Position numbers and translations under genes: made by a program. Shown here one piece after another: positions 32,011 to 40,088 of a DNA stretch of 40,111 bases. Below the pieces are notes generated by a model, which was not told the origin of the DNA, searched no databases, and was given only the letters and a program-made list of their open reading frames with translations. The number at the start of each line of letters is the position of its first letter. Position 1 is the first letter of the stretch. Source of the stretch: GWF2-30-66 sp042576225 (GTDB lineage Bacteria > Babelota > Babeliae > Babelales > Vermiphilaceae); the NCBI GenBank assembly GCA_042576225.1, contig JBHPCA010000009.1, forward strand, positions 1 to 40,111. Direction: 5' to 3'.

Positions 32011-32967
32011 ATGTTCTGTATTGGTAAGTATTGTTGCTTTTCGTTTTATCTTTGCATTTTTCTAGTATTGTTTCTTGGTATGTATAATCAAATTAATGCC
32101 ATGAATGTGGATAAGGATACTTACAAGAAAGATCTTCACAAAATATACAATTTTGTTTGCGTAACCAATGAGAAAGATATGAAAAAACTTTGTCTTAAGC
32201 TCAAGCAGAGCAAGGCATTTGCTTTGGATACAGAAACAACCGGATTTAATCCTCTTAAGTGTGACTGTATTGGTATATCAGTGTGCATAAAAGAAGGCGA
32301 GGCTTTTTATATTCCTTTTGGACACAAGGTTAACAGCGAACAATTGACGAAAAAGCAAATCGTAAAATATTTAAAGCCGATTTTTGAAGATACGAAAATA
32401 ACAAAATATTTTCACCATGCTGTTTTTGACATGATTTTTTTATATACGATTGGGATTGATGTAAAGGGACCGATATTTTGTAGCTTATTTGCTTCCAATT
32501 GTATTGGGTCAAAGTCAGGACGACACGGCTTGAAAAGACTTTCAGAAGAGTATTTTGGTGAAACTATGATAAGCTTCAAACAAGCGGTTCTTGATAATGG
32601 ATACAAGGATTTTTCTCAATTGCCTTTAGATTTGGCAAATAAATATGCTGCAGCCGATGCGCATCAAACATTAAAACTTTGTAAAGTTTTGAAAAAAAAG
32701 CTAGAAAAGAAAGAAAATATTCATCTTACTTACTATACAAAATTACTTCCTCAAATAAAAGTTGATTACCAAAATGTGAAAAAAAAGTTCCTGGATAAAA
32801 ATGGGGAAGGTATTAAAAAATATATGAAAGAGATTTATGATCGTTTGCATAAAATAAAAATCATAAAAAGCGTGAAAAAGATAAAAAATAATAAAAAAAA
32901 AAGAATATATAACAAAAATGAGTATGAGCCGAAAAATAAAAAACGTAAATATAATGAAAAAAATTAA
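32011..32967 (+). CDS. Exported DEDDy 3'-5' exonuclease with basic KKRK tail
   Basis: 318 residues. The leader (about 1-32, with CIFLVLFLGMYNQINAM) looks like a signal peptide. Residues about 50-240 are the proofreading exonuclease domain of DNA polymerase I, without polymerase: ExoI FALDTETTGFNP (Asp73, Glu75), ExoII YFHHAVFDMIFL (Asp140), ExoIII KYAAADAHQTLKL (Tyr212, Asp216). All four DEDD residues and the Tyr are present, so it should be active on DNA or RNA 3' ends. A Lys-rich helix leads to the last 16 residues, NEYEPKNKKRKYNEKN, nearly identical to the tail of the ankyrin protein at 467-2017. GAGGGAGA precedes the ATG. The combination of leader, nuclease and NLS-like tail suggests a nucleomodulin-type effector, though this is inference; a periplasmic nucleotide-scavenging nuclease is the alternative. 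Confidence 0.85.
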   Translation: MFCIGKYCCFSFYLCIFLVLFLGMYNQINAMNVDKDTYKKDLHKIYNFVCVTNEKDMKKLCLKLKQSKAFALDTETTGFNPLKCDCIGISVCIKEGEAFYIPFGHKVNSEQLTKKQIVKYLKPIFEDTKITKYFHHAVFDMIFLYTIGIDVKGPIFCSLFASNCIGSKSGRHGLKRLSEEYFGETMISFKQAVLDNGYKDFSQLPLDLANKYAAADAHQTLKLCKVLKKKLEKKENIHLTYYTKLLPQIKVDYQNVKKKFLDKNGEGIKKYMKEIYDRLHKIKIIKSVKKIKNNKKKRIYNKNEYEPKNKKRKYNEKN

Positions 32968-33019
32968 AAATCTAAAGAACAAGTTGTAGTTGGTGATTTT
33001 TATTTAAAAAGGGATTTTC

Positions 33020-33265
33020 ATGAATAAAAAAGAAGGCAATTTGTGGTCTGCTGATGTTGAAACCAAATGGCATGCGCCAGAAGGATTTTTTGAGCAATCA
33101 GCAGAAGAGATAGCCAAAGGGCTTAAAGCTGCTTCAGATTCACTTGATCAAGCAATGAGCAGACTTAATTTTTATATAAATCGCGCAGGAACAAAATTAA
33201 GCGAAGAGCGCAAAAATACGCTAGAAAAAGCAAAAAAAATTCTTGATCAACTATACGGTAGATAA
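33020..33265 (+). CDS. DUF3175 family protein
   Basis: 81 residues. It matches DUF3175 by its W-S-x-x-V-E-T-K opening (LWSADVETKWHAPEGFF), the central IAKGLKAASDS and the closing SRLNFYINRAGTKLSEERK followed by LEKAKKILDQLYGR. The function of the family is not known; it is a small, soluble, mostly helical protein. AAAGGGA lies 6-7 nt before the ATG. It stands alone between the exonuclease and the phosphoribosyltransferase. Confidence 0.85.
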   Translation: MNKKEGNLWSADVETKWHAPEGFFEQSAEEIAKGLKAASDSLDQAMSRLNFYINRAGTKLSEERKNTLEKAKKILDQLYGR

Positions 33266-33368
33266 AAATAGCCATGGAGCCATGGAGCTTATTCTTAATA
33301 ATAGTTTTTGGTGGACGTCAGAGCATTTTATTTGCAACTTGACCTCATGTAAATAGACCGCTAGAATA

Positions 33369-33397
33369 TTGCTTATAATTTAATTTGCACATATTAT
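33369..33397 (+). promoter_or_regulatory. Promoter of the phosphoribosyltransferase gene
   Basis: TTGCTT (33369-33374) and TATTAT (33392-33397) are separated by 17 bp, about 30 nt before ATG 33427. Confidence 0.5.
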
Positions 33398-33426
33398 TCA
33401 AAAACAATTAGATGAGGATTATTTTC

Positions 33427-34044
33427 ATGGGACAAATAAAAAAGTATTACACTATTTTTATTGTTATTTTTGGGCTTTATAACCATTTATTATTCAGTGC
33501 AGAAAAAGAACATGTTAACGCGCAGCAACTTCTAGAAGATTCTTTTCGTTTGGCAAAAGTAATTTTTGAATCTGATTTTAGACCTACTCATTTAATTGCT
33601 TTGTGGCGTGGGGGTGCTCCAATTGGTATTGCAATAGAAGAATATTTTCACTATAAAAAAAGGCCAATTGAGCATCATGCTGCAGTAAGGGTGAGTTCTT
33701 ATAGGGAAAATGATCAAAAAGAAGATGTTCAGGTGTATCACTTAGAGGCTGTTATAAAGCAAATTAAAAGTAGTGACAGATTATTAATAGTAGATGATCT
33801 TGTTGATTCTGGGAATTCTGTATTAAGATTGTTGAAAGACATAAGAGAACAATGTGGCGAGAATACCCCAAAGGAAATAAAAGTTGCTACTATTTATCAC
33901 AAACCGGCATCTGCATCTATAACTCCAGACTATTATTTATATGAAACGGATAAATGGGTGGTGTTTCCCCACGAACTAGAAGGCTTAACAGCGAGTGAAA
34001 TTGAGAAATATAAAGGCGCGAGCGTTGCTAGAATTGTAGAATAG
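33427..34044 (+). CDS. Purine-type phosphoribosyltransferase with signal peptide
   Basis: 205 residues. Leader MGQIKKYYTIFIVIFGLYNH then LLFSAEK, fitting a signal peptide. The rest is a type I PRTase: ALWRGGAPIGIAIEEYF near 60, the PRPP-binding signature LLIVDDLVDSGNSVLRLL near 119, and KWVVFPHELEG near the end, as in hypoxanthine or xanthine-guanine PRTases (COG2236-like). It should make a nucleotide from a base and PRPP; the base cannot be fixed. ATG 33427 lies 9 nt after GAGG, while the in-frame ATG at 33412 has no site. With upp at 8715-9434 it is the second PRTase in the window with a leader peptide. Confidence 0.85.
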   Translation: MGQIKKYYTIFIVIFGLYNHLLFSAEKEHVNAQQLLEDSFRLAKVIFESDFRPTHLIALWRGGAPIGIAIEEYFHYKKRPIEHHAAVRVSSYRENDQKEDVQVYHLEAVIKQIKSSDRLLIVDDLVDSGNSVLRLLKDIREQCGENTPKEIKVATIYHKPASASITPDYYLYETDKWVVFPHELEGLTASEIEKYKGASVARIVE

Positions 34045-34177
34045 AATGGAATATTATGGTCTAATTATTCAAGAACAATTATAATTGTTTTTGGTTAATT
34101 TTAGAACTTTTTTGGTGGTTGATTTGTCTACAGATAGTGTTTGTGGAGCGTTATTTTGGCAGGAGATTTTTTTGTTA

Positions 34178-34268
34178 TCCCCAATTTTTGTACATTTTGC
34201 CTAGGTTTTTACCCTAATTTTTATACATTTTACTTGACTTTTTACCCTAATTTTTGTACATTATAGAT
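34178..34268 (+). repeat. Three tandem 33-bp repeats upstream of the second DUF4143 gene
   Basis: Copies start at 34178, 34211 and 34244 (the last is cut after about 25 bp). The conserved core is CCCTAATTTTTGTACATTTT with one or two changes. The period is three helical turns, so bound proteins would line up on one face. They lie 50-140 bp before the start codon and are probably operators. A TTGACT inside copy 2 (34234-34239) may be the -35 box, with TACATT 17 bp on. Confidence 0.75.
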
Positions 34269-34321
34269 GTATTAGTATTTGAAAATCGCCTTTGAATGGC
34301 TTTTTTGGTATAGGGGACATT

Positions 34322-35674
34322 GTGAAGCGAATTATAGATAGTTTTTTATTAGAATGGAAAGATAGGTCAAATCGCAAACCTCTTTTGTTGCGGGGTGCTA
34401 GGCAGGTTGGCAAGACCTATTCGATGCGCGAATTGGGAAACACATTTTCGGAATTTGTTGAAATAAACTTGGAAGCAAATACAGCTGCAAGAGAAATAAT
34501 AGAAAAAGACATGGATCCCATTCGAATTATTCGGCAACTTTCTGAATTATTGCAGGTGGATATTATTCCTGGGTCGACTTTACTTTTTTTTGATGAGATT
34601 CAGGTTGCTCCACAAGCGATTACAACCTTGAGATATTTTTTTGAACAAGTGCCTGATTTACACGTAGCTGCAGCGGGATCGTTGTTGGATTTTGCTATTG
34701 ATCAAGTTGGTATTCCGGTTGGACGAGTTTCTTCTCTTTACATGTATCCAGTTTCTTTTTTAGAATTTATAGCTGCGCTTGGACACAATAAGTGGGTAAA
34801 GTTAATTATAGATCATAATCACGAAGAAGCCTTAGGTGAGCCCATACATAAAAAGTTGCTTGGCTTGGTTGGAGAGTATCTTGCTATTGGGGGTATGCCT
34901 GAAGCTATAAACGAGTGGATTAATACAAAAACATCACGTGCCTCTAAGGTAGTTCACTCCGATTTAATATTTAACTATGAACAGGATTTTGGTAAATACG
35001 CAAAGAAGCATCAAATTAAATATCTTAATCTTCTTTTTGAAAAAGCTGCAGATCAGATTGGTGATAAATTTATGTTCAATAGAGTTGGTGAATATAAAAA
35101 AAGAGAGCTTGAACCTGCATTAGAATTGTTGGAAAAAGCAGGTCTTTTGCACAAAATTATCTGTAGCTCTGGCCAAGGAATACCATTAGGTGCCCAAGCA
35201 AAACCAAATGATTTTAAGATAATTTTTTTAGATGTGGCATTGACCCAAGCTTTGCTAAAACTTGATATAGTTCCTTGGTTATTGAATCCAGAGACAAAGC
35301 TTATAAACAGTGGAGCGATTGTTGAAGCATTTGTTGGGCAAGAACTGCTAGCTTATTCTGACCCAATACGTAAAGAATCTCTTTTTTATTGGCGGAGGCA
35401 GAAATCTACGAGTCAGGCGGAGATTGATTATTTGGTGCAGATACGTGACAAGGTTGTTCCGATTGAGGTAAAGGCGGGAACAAGTCAGAGAATAAAAAGT
35501 ATGCAAATTTTTTTGGAATCTCATCCGGGCTCTACCTATGGAATTAGATTTACCGCGGATAATTATGGAATAAATAAAGAGATTAACAGTTATCCCTTGT
35601 ATTCGGTAGCAAAACCATTTTTGGAGGATTCTCAAATGTTGCGAAGTGCTTTATTGAGATTGGCAGAAGAATAA
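34322..35674 (+). CDS. AAA-family ATPase with DUF4143 C-terminal domain (copy 2)
   Basis: 450 residues from GTG 34322, with AGGGGA 5 nt upstream; an in-frame TTG at 34292 has no site. Walker A is LLRGARQVGKTYS near 21, Walker B STLLFFDEIQVAPQAI near 85, and the AAAGSLLDFAI sensor near 117. The C-terminal part ends with AEIDYLVQIRDKVVPIEVKAG, the PD-(D/E)xK-like signature. It belongs to the same broad family as the gene at 16998-18182 but to a different subgroup; the sequences differ throughout and the N-terminal lengths are unequal. It is preceded by three 33-bp repeats. Its role is unknown. Confidence 0.85.
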   Translation: MKRIIDSFLLEWKDRSNRKPLLLRGARQVGKTYSMRELGNTFSEFVEINLEANTAAREIIEKDMDPIRIIRQLSELLQVDIIPGSTLLFFDEIQVAPQAITTLRYFFEQVPDLHVAAAGSLLDFAIDQVGIPVGRVSSLYMYPVSFLEFIAALGHNKWVKLIIDHNHEEALGEPIHKKLLGLVGEYLAIGGMPEAINEWINTKTSRASKVVHSDLIFNYEQDFGKYAKKHQIKYLNLLFEKAADQIGDKFMFNRVGEYKKRELEPALELLEKAGLLHKIICSSGQGIPLGAQAKPNDFKIIFLDVALTQALLKLDIVPWLLNPETKLINSGAIVEAFVGQELLAYSDPIRKESLFYWRRQKSTSQAEIDYLVQIRDKVVPIEVKAGTSQRIKSMQIFLESHPGSTYGIRFTADNYGINKEINSYPLYSVAKPFLEDSQMLRSALLRLAEE

Positions 35675-35710
35675 AATATTATTTAAGGTTGTGGGATTTA
35701 ATTGTATTGG

Positions 35711-37774
35711 CTATATTTCGTTTTCACAAAGCCAATCAACAAATCGTGTGCGTTTTTCAGCATCATCAAACCACCAGACCGCAGGCCCTTCAAGAACCTT
35801 AAATGTTCTTTTAAAGCCTCCAGTATTTTCAAGGTAACCCATCTGACAATTGGATATAGCACCATCAGTGTTTTTGGCCAATTCTATAGGCTTTCTCAAG
35901 TGTGTTGCCATTAAAAGCATGCAATTTTTGTTTTTTACCAAGCTTTTTCCAAACTTGTAAACACGGTGAGCTGCTTCTGATTCGACAGTGCCCTTGTATG
36001 GTTCATCAACCAGCGCCAATATATTCCCTTTGCATGAGCTTACGTCATTTTTTACATCAGAAACTCTTTTATGCTCAGCCATAAATGATGAAAGGCCGTC
36101 TTGTATATTTTGCTCAGGGCGCATAGATGTTCTTATTCTTTCAAAATTGGAGATATAGGCTTCATCTGCAGCAGCTATGCCAAGTTTAGATAGCAAAACA
36201 TTAAATGCGATAGTAATCATAGATGTTGATTTGCCACCGCCATTTGGTCCAGTGAAGACCACATTTGAAGGTTTGCCATGTAGGCCAAGTTGAAAGTTAT
36301 TAGTTATAACCTGTTCTTTTTTAACTAGGGGTATCCAAGCGTTTTTTAAACTTACTAGAGGTTCTTTCTGGTTTGCAAATTTTACAAAACAATAACCGAC
36401 TTTGCTATTTTTGTGTTCCCTTACCATTTGAGCAATAGCTCTATATCCACCCAATAGAGCTATGTTTTGTAATAATGGCATTAGCTCTTCTCTTTTTTGC
36501 CCAAACAATCTGTGTGTGTTTAGCAATCGCCCTCTTGAATAAAAGAATGAAGCTGGTCTTGTAAATGTTGAAGAATTAAGTAGGTTAAAAAGCCTAACAA
36601 GTTCTTGTGAGATCCCATCTCTTTTGAGATATTTACCAATGTTTTGCAATACAGAACAGTTTTGGTTTTCTATAGCCGCCCCTATCTCTTTTGTGCGATT
36701 GAGGGCTTTCATCATGTTTGCTATTTTTACTAAATTTCCCTGCAAATGGCCGGCTGTTTTGTGTAAGGTGAAGATCTTGCTTACAGAGCCCCTAAGGGTT
36801 GATACTAGGCTATAATCTTTCCAGAGTACCATTAATATCCAAAAACCAGTAGACATAAATGAAGATAAAGAATTTTTTAATTGATTATTGTTTTTAAGAT
36901 AATTCTTTAAAAGAGTTTTTTTCACAAAATATTTTGTCATGAGATTGAAGTCTCCTGTGGTCCCATTCATGAAGGCTCTGAAGACTTTTAATCTTGTGGA
37001 GAATCTATAGTCAAACTCACTTTTATATATTTTTGGTTTGAAATTGTGTAAACGGGCAAGGGCGGTTACGCCATTGAAAAGACTTTTTTTCCAGTTAAAC
37101 TGGCCTCCGGAAAACTTGGAAAATATATAACCACGGATCAAACCACCTATTCCGAGTAAGGCCAAAAGATTTAAAGCTGGTTTTGCAAAACTAAGAGCTT
37201 GTGTGGTCTCTAATGCGACAGTGCTACTGTTTAAATAATTGTTTGTTTTAGGTGAAAGCTTGCTAAACATTGAGTAGTAAAGCCCTTTTGCGCAGTGATG
37301 TAAGATATTTTTATCATTCCAATATGCAAGTAACGCATCTTGACAATTCTTAACTTCGTCCAATATTTCGCCTAACATGGTGAAGTACTTATCATCTTCC
37401 ACAAGTAATCGAATTATGTCTTTGGACCCCTTTGGCGCATATTTCAAGAGCTTTTTTATGCCCCATGTATCAAGTTTTGTTTTACAATTTTTTTGCCAGT
37501 TTTCAATAATATTGTCAATCTCAAGTTCTTTCCATTCGTTATCCCCAATTAGGGAATGTGAATTTTGCAAAAAGGGAGTATTTTCCAAAATATGCTCCAC
37601 TTGTGCAATTCCCAGTTTGTTTTGTTGTGTTTTATCTTCTATTGAAGACTTTGTTGAAGAGGTTTCTTCAGAATTTTTTGCGCCAAAATTATCTGTAGAA
37701 GGATATAGAGAAAAACTTAGGCCAGAAATTATTAACAATGACAATAATCTAATAGAAAATTTTCTTTTATTCAC
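35711..37774 (-). CDS. Exported MutS-like ATPase
   Basis: 687 residues from GTG 37774 (AAGGGGGA upstream). A signal peptide, KFSIRLLSLLIISGLSFSLY, is followed by a low-complexity stretch (30-60). The middle (60-480) is helical and shows no mismatch-recognition domain I. From about 485 the MutS ATPase domain is clear: Walker A VVFTGPNGGGKSTSMITIA near 509, RTSMRPEQNIQDGLSSFMAE (the MutS switch region), Walker B NILALVDEPYKGT near 588, and the MLLMATHLRKPIELA signature His. It resembles MutS-related proteins that lack mismatch binding. A leader on a DNA-repair-type ATPase is unusual. Divergent from the TetR gene with a palindromic operator between, so its regulator is probably next door. Confidence 0.82.
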   Translation of the reverse strand: MNKRKFSIRLLSLLIISGLSFSLYPSTDNFGAKNSEETSSTKSSIEDKTQQNKLGIAQVEHILENTPFLQNSHSLIGDNEWKELEIDNIIENWQKNCKTKLDTWGIKKLLKYAPKGSKDIIRLLVEDDKYFTMLGEILDEVKNCQDALLAYWNDKNILHHCAKGLYYSMFSKLSPKTNNYLNSSTVALETTQALSFAKPALNLLALLGIGGLIRGYIFSKFSGGQFNWKKSLFNGVTALARLHNFKPKIYKSEFDYRFSTRLKVFRAFMNGTTGDFNLMTKYFVKKTLLKNYLKNNNQLKNSLSSFMSTGFWILMVLWKDYSLVSTLRGSVSKIFTLHKTAGHLQGNLVKIANMMKALNRTKEIGAAIENQNCSVLQNIGKYLKRDGISQELVRLFNLLNSSTFTRPASFFYSRGRLLNTHRLFGQKREELMPLLQNIALLGGYRAIAQMVREHKNSKVGYCFVKFANQKEPLVSLKNAWIPLVKKEQVITNNFQLGLHGKPSNVVFTGPNGGGKSTSMITIAFNVLLSKLGIAAADEAYISNFERIRTSMRPEQNIQDGLSSFMAEHKRVSDVKNDVSSCKGNILALVDEPYKGTVESEAAHRVYKFGKSLVKNKNCMLLMATHLRKPIELAKNTDGAISNCQMGYLENTGGFKRTFKVLEGPAVWWFDDAEKRTRFVDWLCENEI

Positions 37775-37846
37775 AGGTCCCCCTTAAAAAAGAAAAAGTT
37801 AGATAAAAACAACGCATACCTTTATCCTAAAAATTTTATTTGGTCA

Positions 37847-37867
37847 CTACTGACCGTTAGTCAGTAG
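37847..37867. promoter_or_regulatory. TetR-type palindromic operator
   Basis: Perfect 8-bp arms CTACTGAC / GTCAGTAG flank a 5-bp centre (CGTTA), a size and shape usual for TetR operators. A minus-strand TTGACA lies 22 bp upstream, so a bound repressor would cover the -10 and start region of the MutS-like gene. The TetR gene, 230 bp away in the other direction, is the obvious candidate regulator. Confidence 0.7.
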
Positions 37868-37980
37868 GTTGGCATACTTCTGAATCCTTGTCAATAGGTT
37901 ATGAGAAAAATACCTAAAAAAACCCTTAAAATAGGTTTTTTTGGCGTGTGAGATTGCTTGGGGAGTATCTTTTGTGAATT

Positions 37981-38009
37981 TTGACTTGGGGTTGGTTTTC
38001 TGATATCTT
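37981..38009 (+). promoter_or_regulatory. Promoter of the TetR gene
   Basis: TTGACT (37981-37986) and TATCTT (38004-38009) are separated by 17 bp. It is 114 bp from the palindromic operator, so autoregulation through that operator is not evident. Confidence 0.5.
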
Positions 38010-38093
38010 TCTTATGTTTATCAGCGTAAATATTGGAAATAACCCCATTTTGTTTGCTCAAAGCTAATAGTATTGTTAGATAGGACTGTTAAA

Positions 38094-38792
38094 ATGGCAC
38101 GAATAGTAAAAAGTTTCGATAAGCGTCATACTGAATTTTTGGAAGCTGCAAAAGAGCTCTTTTTTTCGGTTGGATATGAAAAGATGTCTGTTTTGATGCT
38201 TACTAAAAGAGTAGGTGTGGCTAAAGGGACCTTTTATCATTATTTTGAATCAAAAGAAGAATTGCTAACCAAATGGGTAATTGACGAAATATCCTGTCAA
38301 ACAGTTCCGCTGTGTGAAAAAATAGCTAATAATCCAAACTTGGATGCACTTACGAAGCTTAATAAAATTTTCAAAATAGGCCGAGAGTGGAAGCTTCAGA
38401 ATATTGATATAATTATCTTGCTCATAAAAGTTATGTACGGCGATAACAATATTCGACTTCGCAATGAAATGACAAGACAGTCGGTTTTAATGATAGAAAA
38501 TATTTTAACGAAAGTAATTGAGCAAGGGGTTCAAGAAGGGGTATTTAATATAAAATTTCCAAGAGAAATATCCAGCAGGCTTTTGCAAATAATGCAATTA
38601 TTTTCACAAGACTTATCTCTTCTTATCTTGAAACATAGCAAAAATAAAAATGTTTCAATTGACAAGGCTTTAAAGCTTGTATACATCTGGCAAGATATTA
38701 TTGAACGGATTTTGGGAGCTCCAAGTGGCTCTATAATGCTTGTAAATGATAAATTTCTTGGGATTATGTTTCAATATATCTCTAGCAGTTAG
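38094..38792 (+). CDS. TetR/AcrR family transcriptional regulator
   Basis: 232 residues from ATG 38094, with AGGA 9 nt upstream; an in-frame TTG at 38073 lacks a site. The N-terminal helix-turn-helix is typical: FLEAAKELFFSVGYEKMSVL, then MLTKRVGVAKGTFYHYFESKEELL. The C-terminal ligand domain (about 70-225) is divergent and mostly helical, so no ligand can be named. It is the only dedicated repressor seen in the window apart from the AbiEi-like protein. It is divergent from the MutS-like gene and probably controls it through the 37847-37867 palindrome. Confidence 0.9.
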   Translation: MARIVKSFDKRHTEFLEAAKELFFSVGYEKMSVLMLTKRVGVAKGTFYHYFESKEELLTKWVIDEISCQTVPLCEKIANNPNLDALTKLNKIFKIGREWKLQNIDIIILLIKVMYGDNNIRLRNEMTRQSVLMIENILTKVIEQGVQEGVFNIKFPREISSRLLQIMQLFSQDLSLLILKHSKNKNVSIDKALKLVYIWQDIIERILGAPSGSIMLVNDKFLGIMFQYISSS

Positions 38793-38987
38793 GCCGTTAT
38801 AGGCTGGGAAAATCTCGTAAAATTGTCATTAAAAATAGTTATCTTGTTCTTTTATGGGGTTTGAAAATAGGTAAAAAAGTGTGAAAGCGACCTGTTTTAG
38901 GGGCTTTTGCGGCCTGCTTTTTCCTTGTATATCATTGTATGTGATAGAAAAACCTCAAATTGACCACTATTTTTTAAGGAGAAAAAT

Positions 38988-39581
38988 ATGAAAATAAACA
39001 GATTACTCTTTTCAACCTTGGGATTATCGTTTTTAATTTTGAGTGTTGCTAAAGGTGTAGCCCCAAAGCCAGATGGCCATTATAAAGATTTGGGAATAAG
39101 TAAAGACGGCTATAAACGCTTTTCTTTAGTTTATAAAAATCACCAGAAGACCCATTTTTACTTCGTAGGATTGCCTGCAAATTCGTGCCATGACGCATGC
39201 CATGACACATGCCATAATGTATGTTTTCGGGTAGAGCAACAGGAAGTAGTGATGGGAGATACGCTTGCTGATCTTGCAAAAACAAAAGATTTGCTTTATA
39301 AATCATCATATAGAGAGATGGATGCGATTCTTGATGGTTGCAAGAGATTTAGTATGCATAGCCTTACATGTTTTGGTGAGGGTCCCGTAGTGGAATTTTT
39401 CGTGGCTCAAGATGGGCGTTTTTGGATAGTTAATAGAAGGCCAAGAAGAAACCTACATTTTTGCTCCGAGGAAGAAAGGAAAAAAGAAGCTATAGCAAGA
39501 AAGAAATTTATAGCAAGAGAAAAAGAAAAATTTGCTTCAATTATTGATATGTTATGTGAAGAAGGGGAAGGAAAACAATAA
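38988..39581 (+). CDS. Secreted protein with Cys-His repeat, unknown function
   Basis: 197 residues, not recognised. Signal peptide (MKINRLLFSTLGLSFLILSV) with the likely cut near AKGVA. A repeat CHDACHDTCHNVC lies near residues 68-80, then C-containing segments CKRF and TCFGEG, and a Lys/Glu-rich helical end (EEERKKEAIARKKFIAREKEK). The Cys-His repeat does not fit CXXCH haem binding because three residues separate the cysteines; it could bind zinc or form disulphides. AAGGAG precedes the ATG at the usual distance. No neighbour suggests a role. Confidence 0.75.
   Translation: MKINRLLFSTLGLSFLILSVAKGVAPKPDGHYKDLGISKDGYKRFSLVYKNHQKTHFYFVGLPANSCHDACHDTCHNVCFRVEQQEVVMGDTLADLAKTKDLLYKSSYREMDAILDGCKRFSMHSLTCFGEGPVVEFFVAQDGRFWIVNRRPRRNLHFCSEEERKKEAIARKKFIAREKEKFASIIDMLCEEGEGKQ
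39186..39223 (+). repeat. 12-nt repeats coding CHDA/CHDT/CHNV
   Basis: Three 12-nt units (TGCCATGACGCA, TGCCATGACACA, TGCCATAATGTA) then TGT. They create the CH-rich motif by internal duplication of a four-codon unit. Confidence 0.7.
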
Positions 39582-39635
39582 GTATTGTTTTAGCTAACAC
39601 AGAATAATAAGAATAACAAAAAATGGGTGTGCCAG

Positions 39636-40088
39636 TTAATGAGGATTATCCCAAACAAAAAACTGTTTTTTGCTTGGGTCGTAGTTAATTTTATTTTCAA
39701 TATAAGGTTTAAAGCCGTACCTCAAATACATTTGGCAAGCTTTTTGGTTTTTAGGCTTTCCTATGACAATGTCCTTGGATATTTCTGTGCTTAATTTTAT
39801 TCTCTTTGTTTTTGGAAATAATTTAAGCACCGAAAATACTAAGTGCTTTGCCAGGCCTTTACCTTGTGCAACTGGATCAATAGCTACCAATTTAAGAAGC
39901 TTTGCTTCTTTTTTTAATGGGATAAATGTATCATCTACCACAAACGAATCTGTAAATAAAGCAAACCCGACAGGTGTATCTCCTTTAAATATAACAAAAG
40001 ATGAAAGTTCACCTCTTTTAATAAAACCTTTTAAATATAAAATTTTGCGATTTTTAAATTTAGAAAGAAGGAATTCTTCAGCATTTGT
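39636..40088 (-). pseudogene. GNAT acetyltransferase with disrupted 5' end
   Basis: The frame encodes a GNAT-fold acetyltransferase: DTPVGFALFTDSFVVDD, then LLKLVAIDPVAQGKGLAKHL (acetyl-CoA loop QGKGLA) and NQKACQMYLRYGFKPY. Coding character continues upstream of the first usable start (GTG at 39941) to codons reading AEEFLLSKFKN, yet no ATG, GTG or TTG lies between the in-frame TGA at 40091-40089 and that GTG. Deleting one A from the AAA at 40086-40084 would restore an ATG-started reading MNNAEEFLL; otherwise the gene begins beyond the window and is frameshifted near there. Either way the 5' end looks broken or mis-sequenced. Length from the restored start would be about 150 residues, normal for the family. 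Acceptor unknown. Confidence 0.65.

Larger units (their letters stand above)
37775..38093. other. Intergenic region between divergent MutS-like and TetR genes
   Basis: About 320 bp. It holds the GTG-side ribosome binding site of the MutS-like gene, a TetR-type operator (37847-37867), a minus-strand TTGACA (37894-37889) just upstream of that operator, and the TetR promoter (37981-38009). No coding frame is evident. Confidence 0.6.

Noticed and set aside
34178..35674. Mobile element carrying the second DUF4143 ATPase
   Set aside because: The 33-bp repeats occur only upstream, I found no matching repeat or target duplication downstream, and there is no transposase.
39186..39223. CHDACHDTCH as a c-type cytochrome haem site
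   Set aside because: Haem c needs CXXCH. Here three residues separate the cysteines, so the pattern is CXXXCH.
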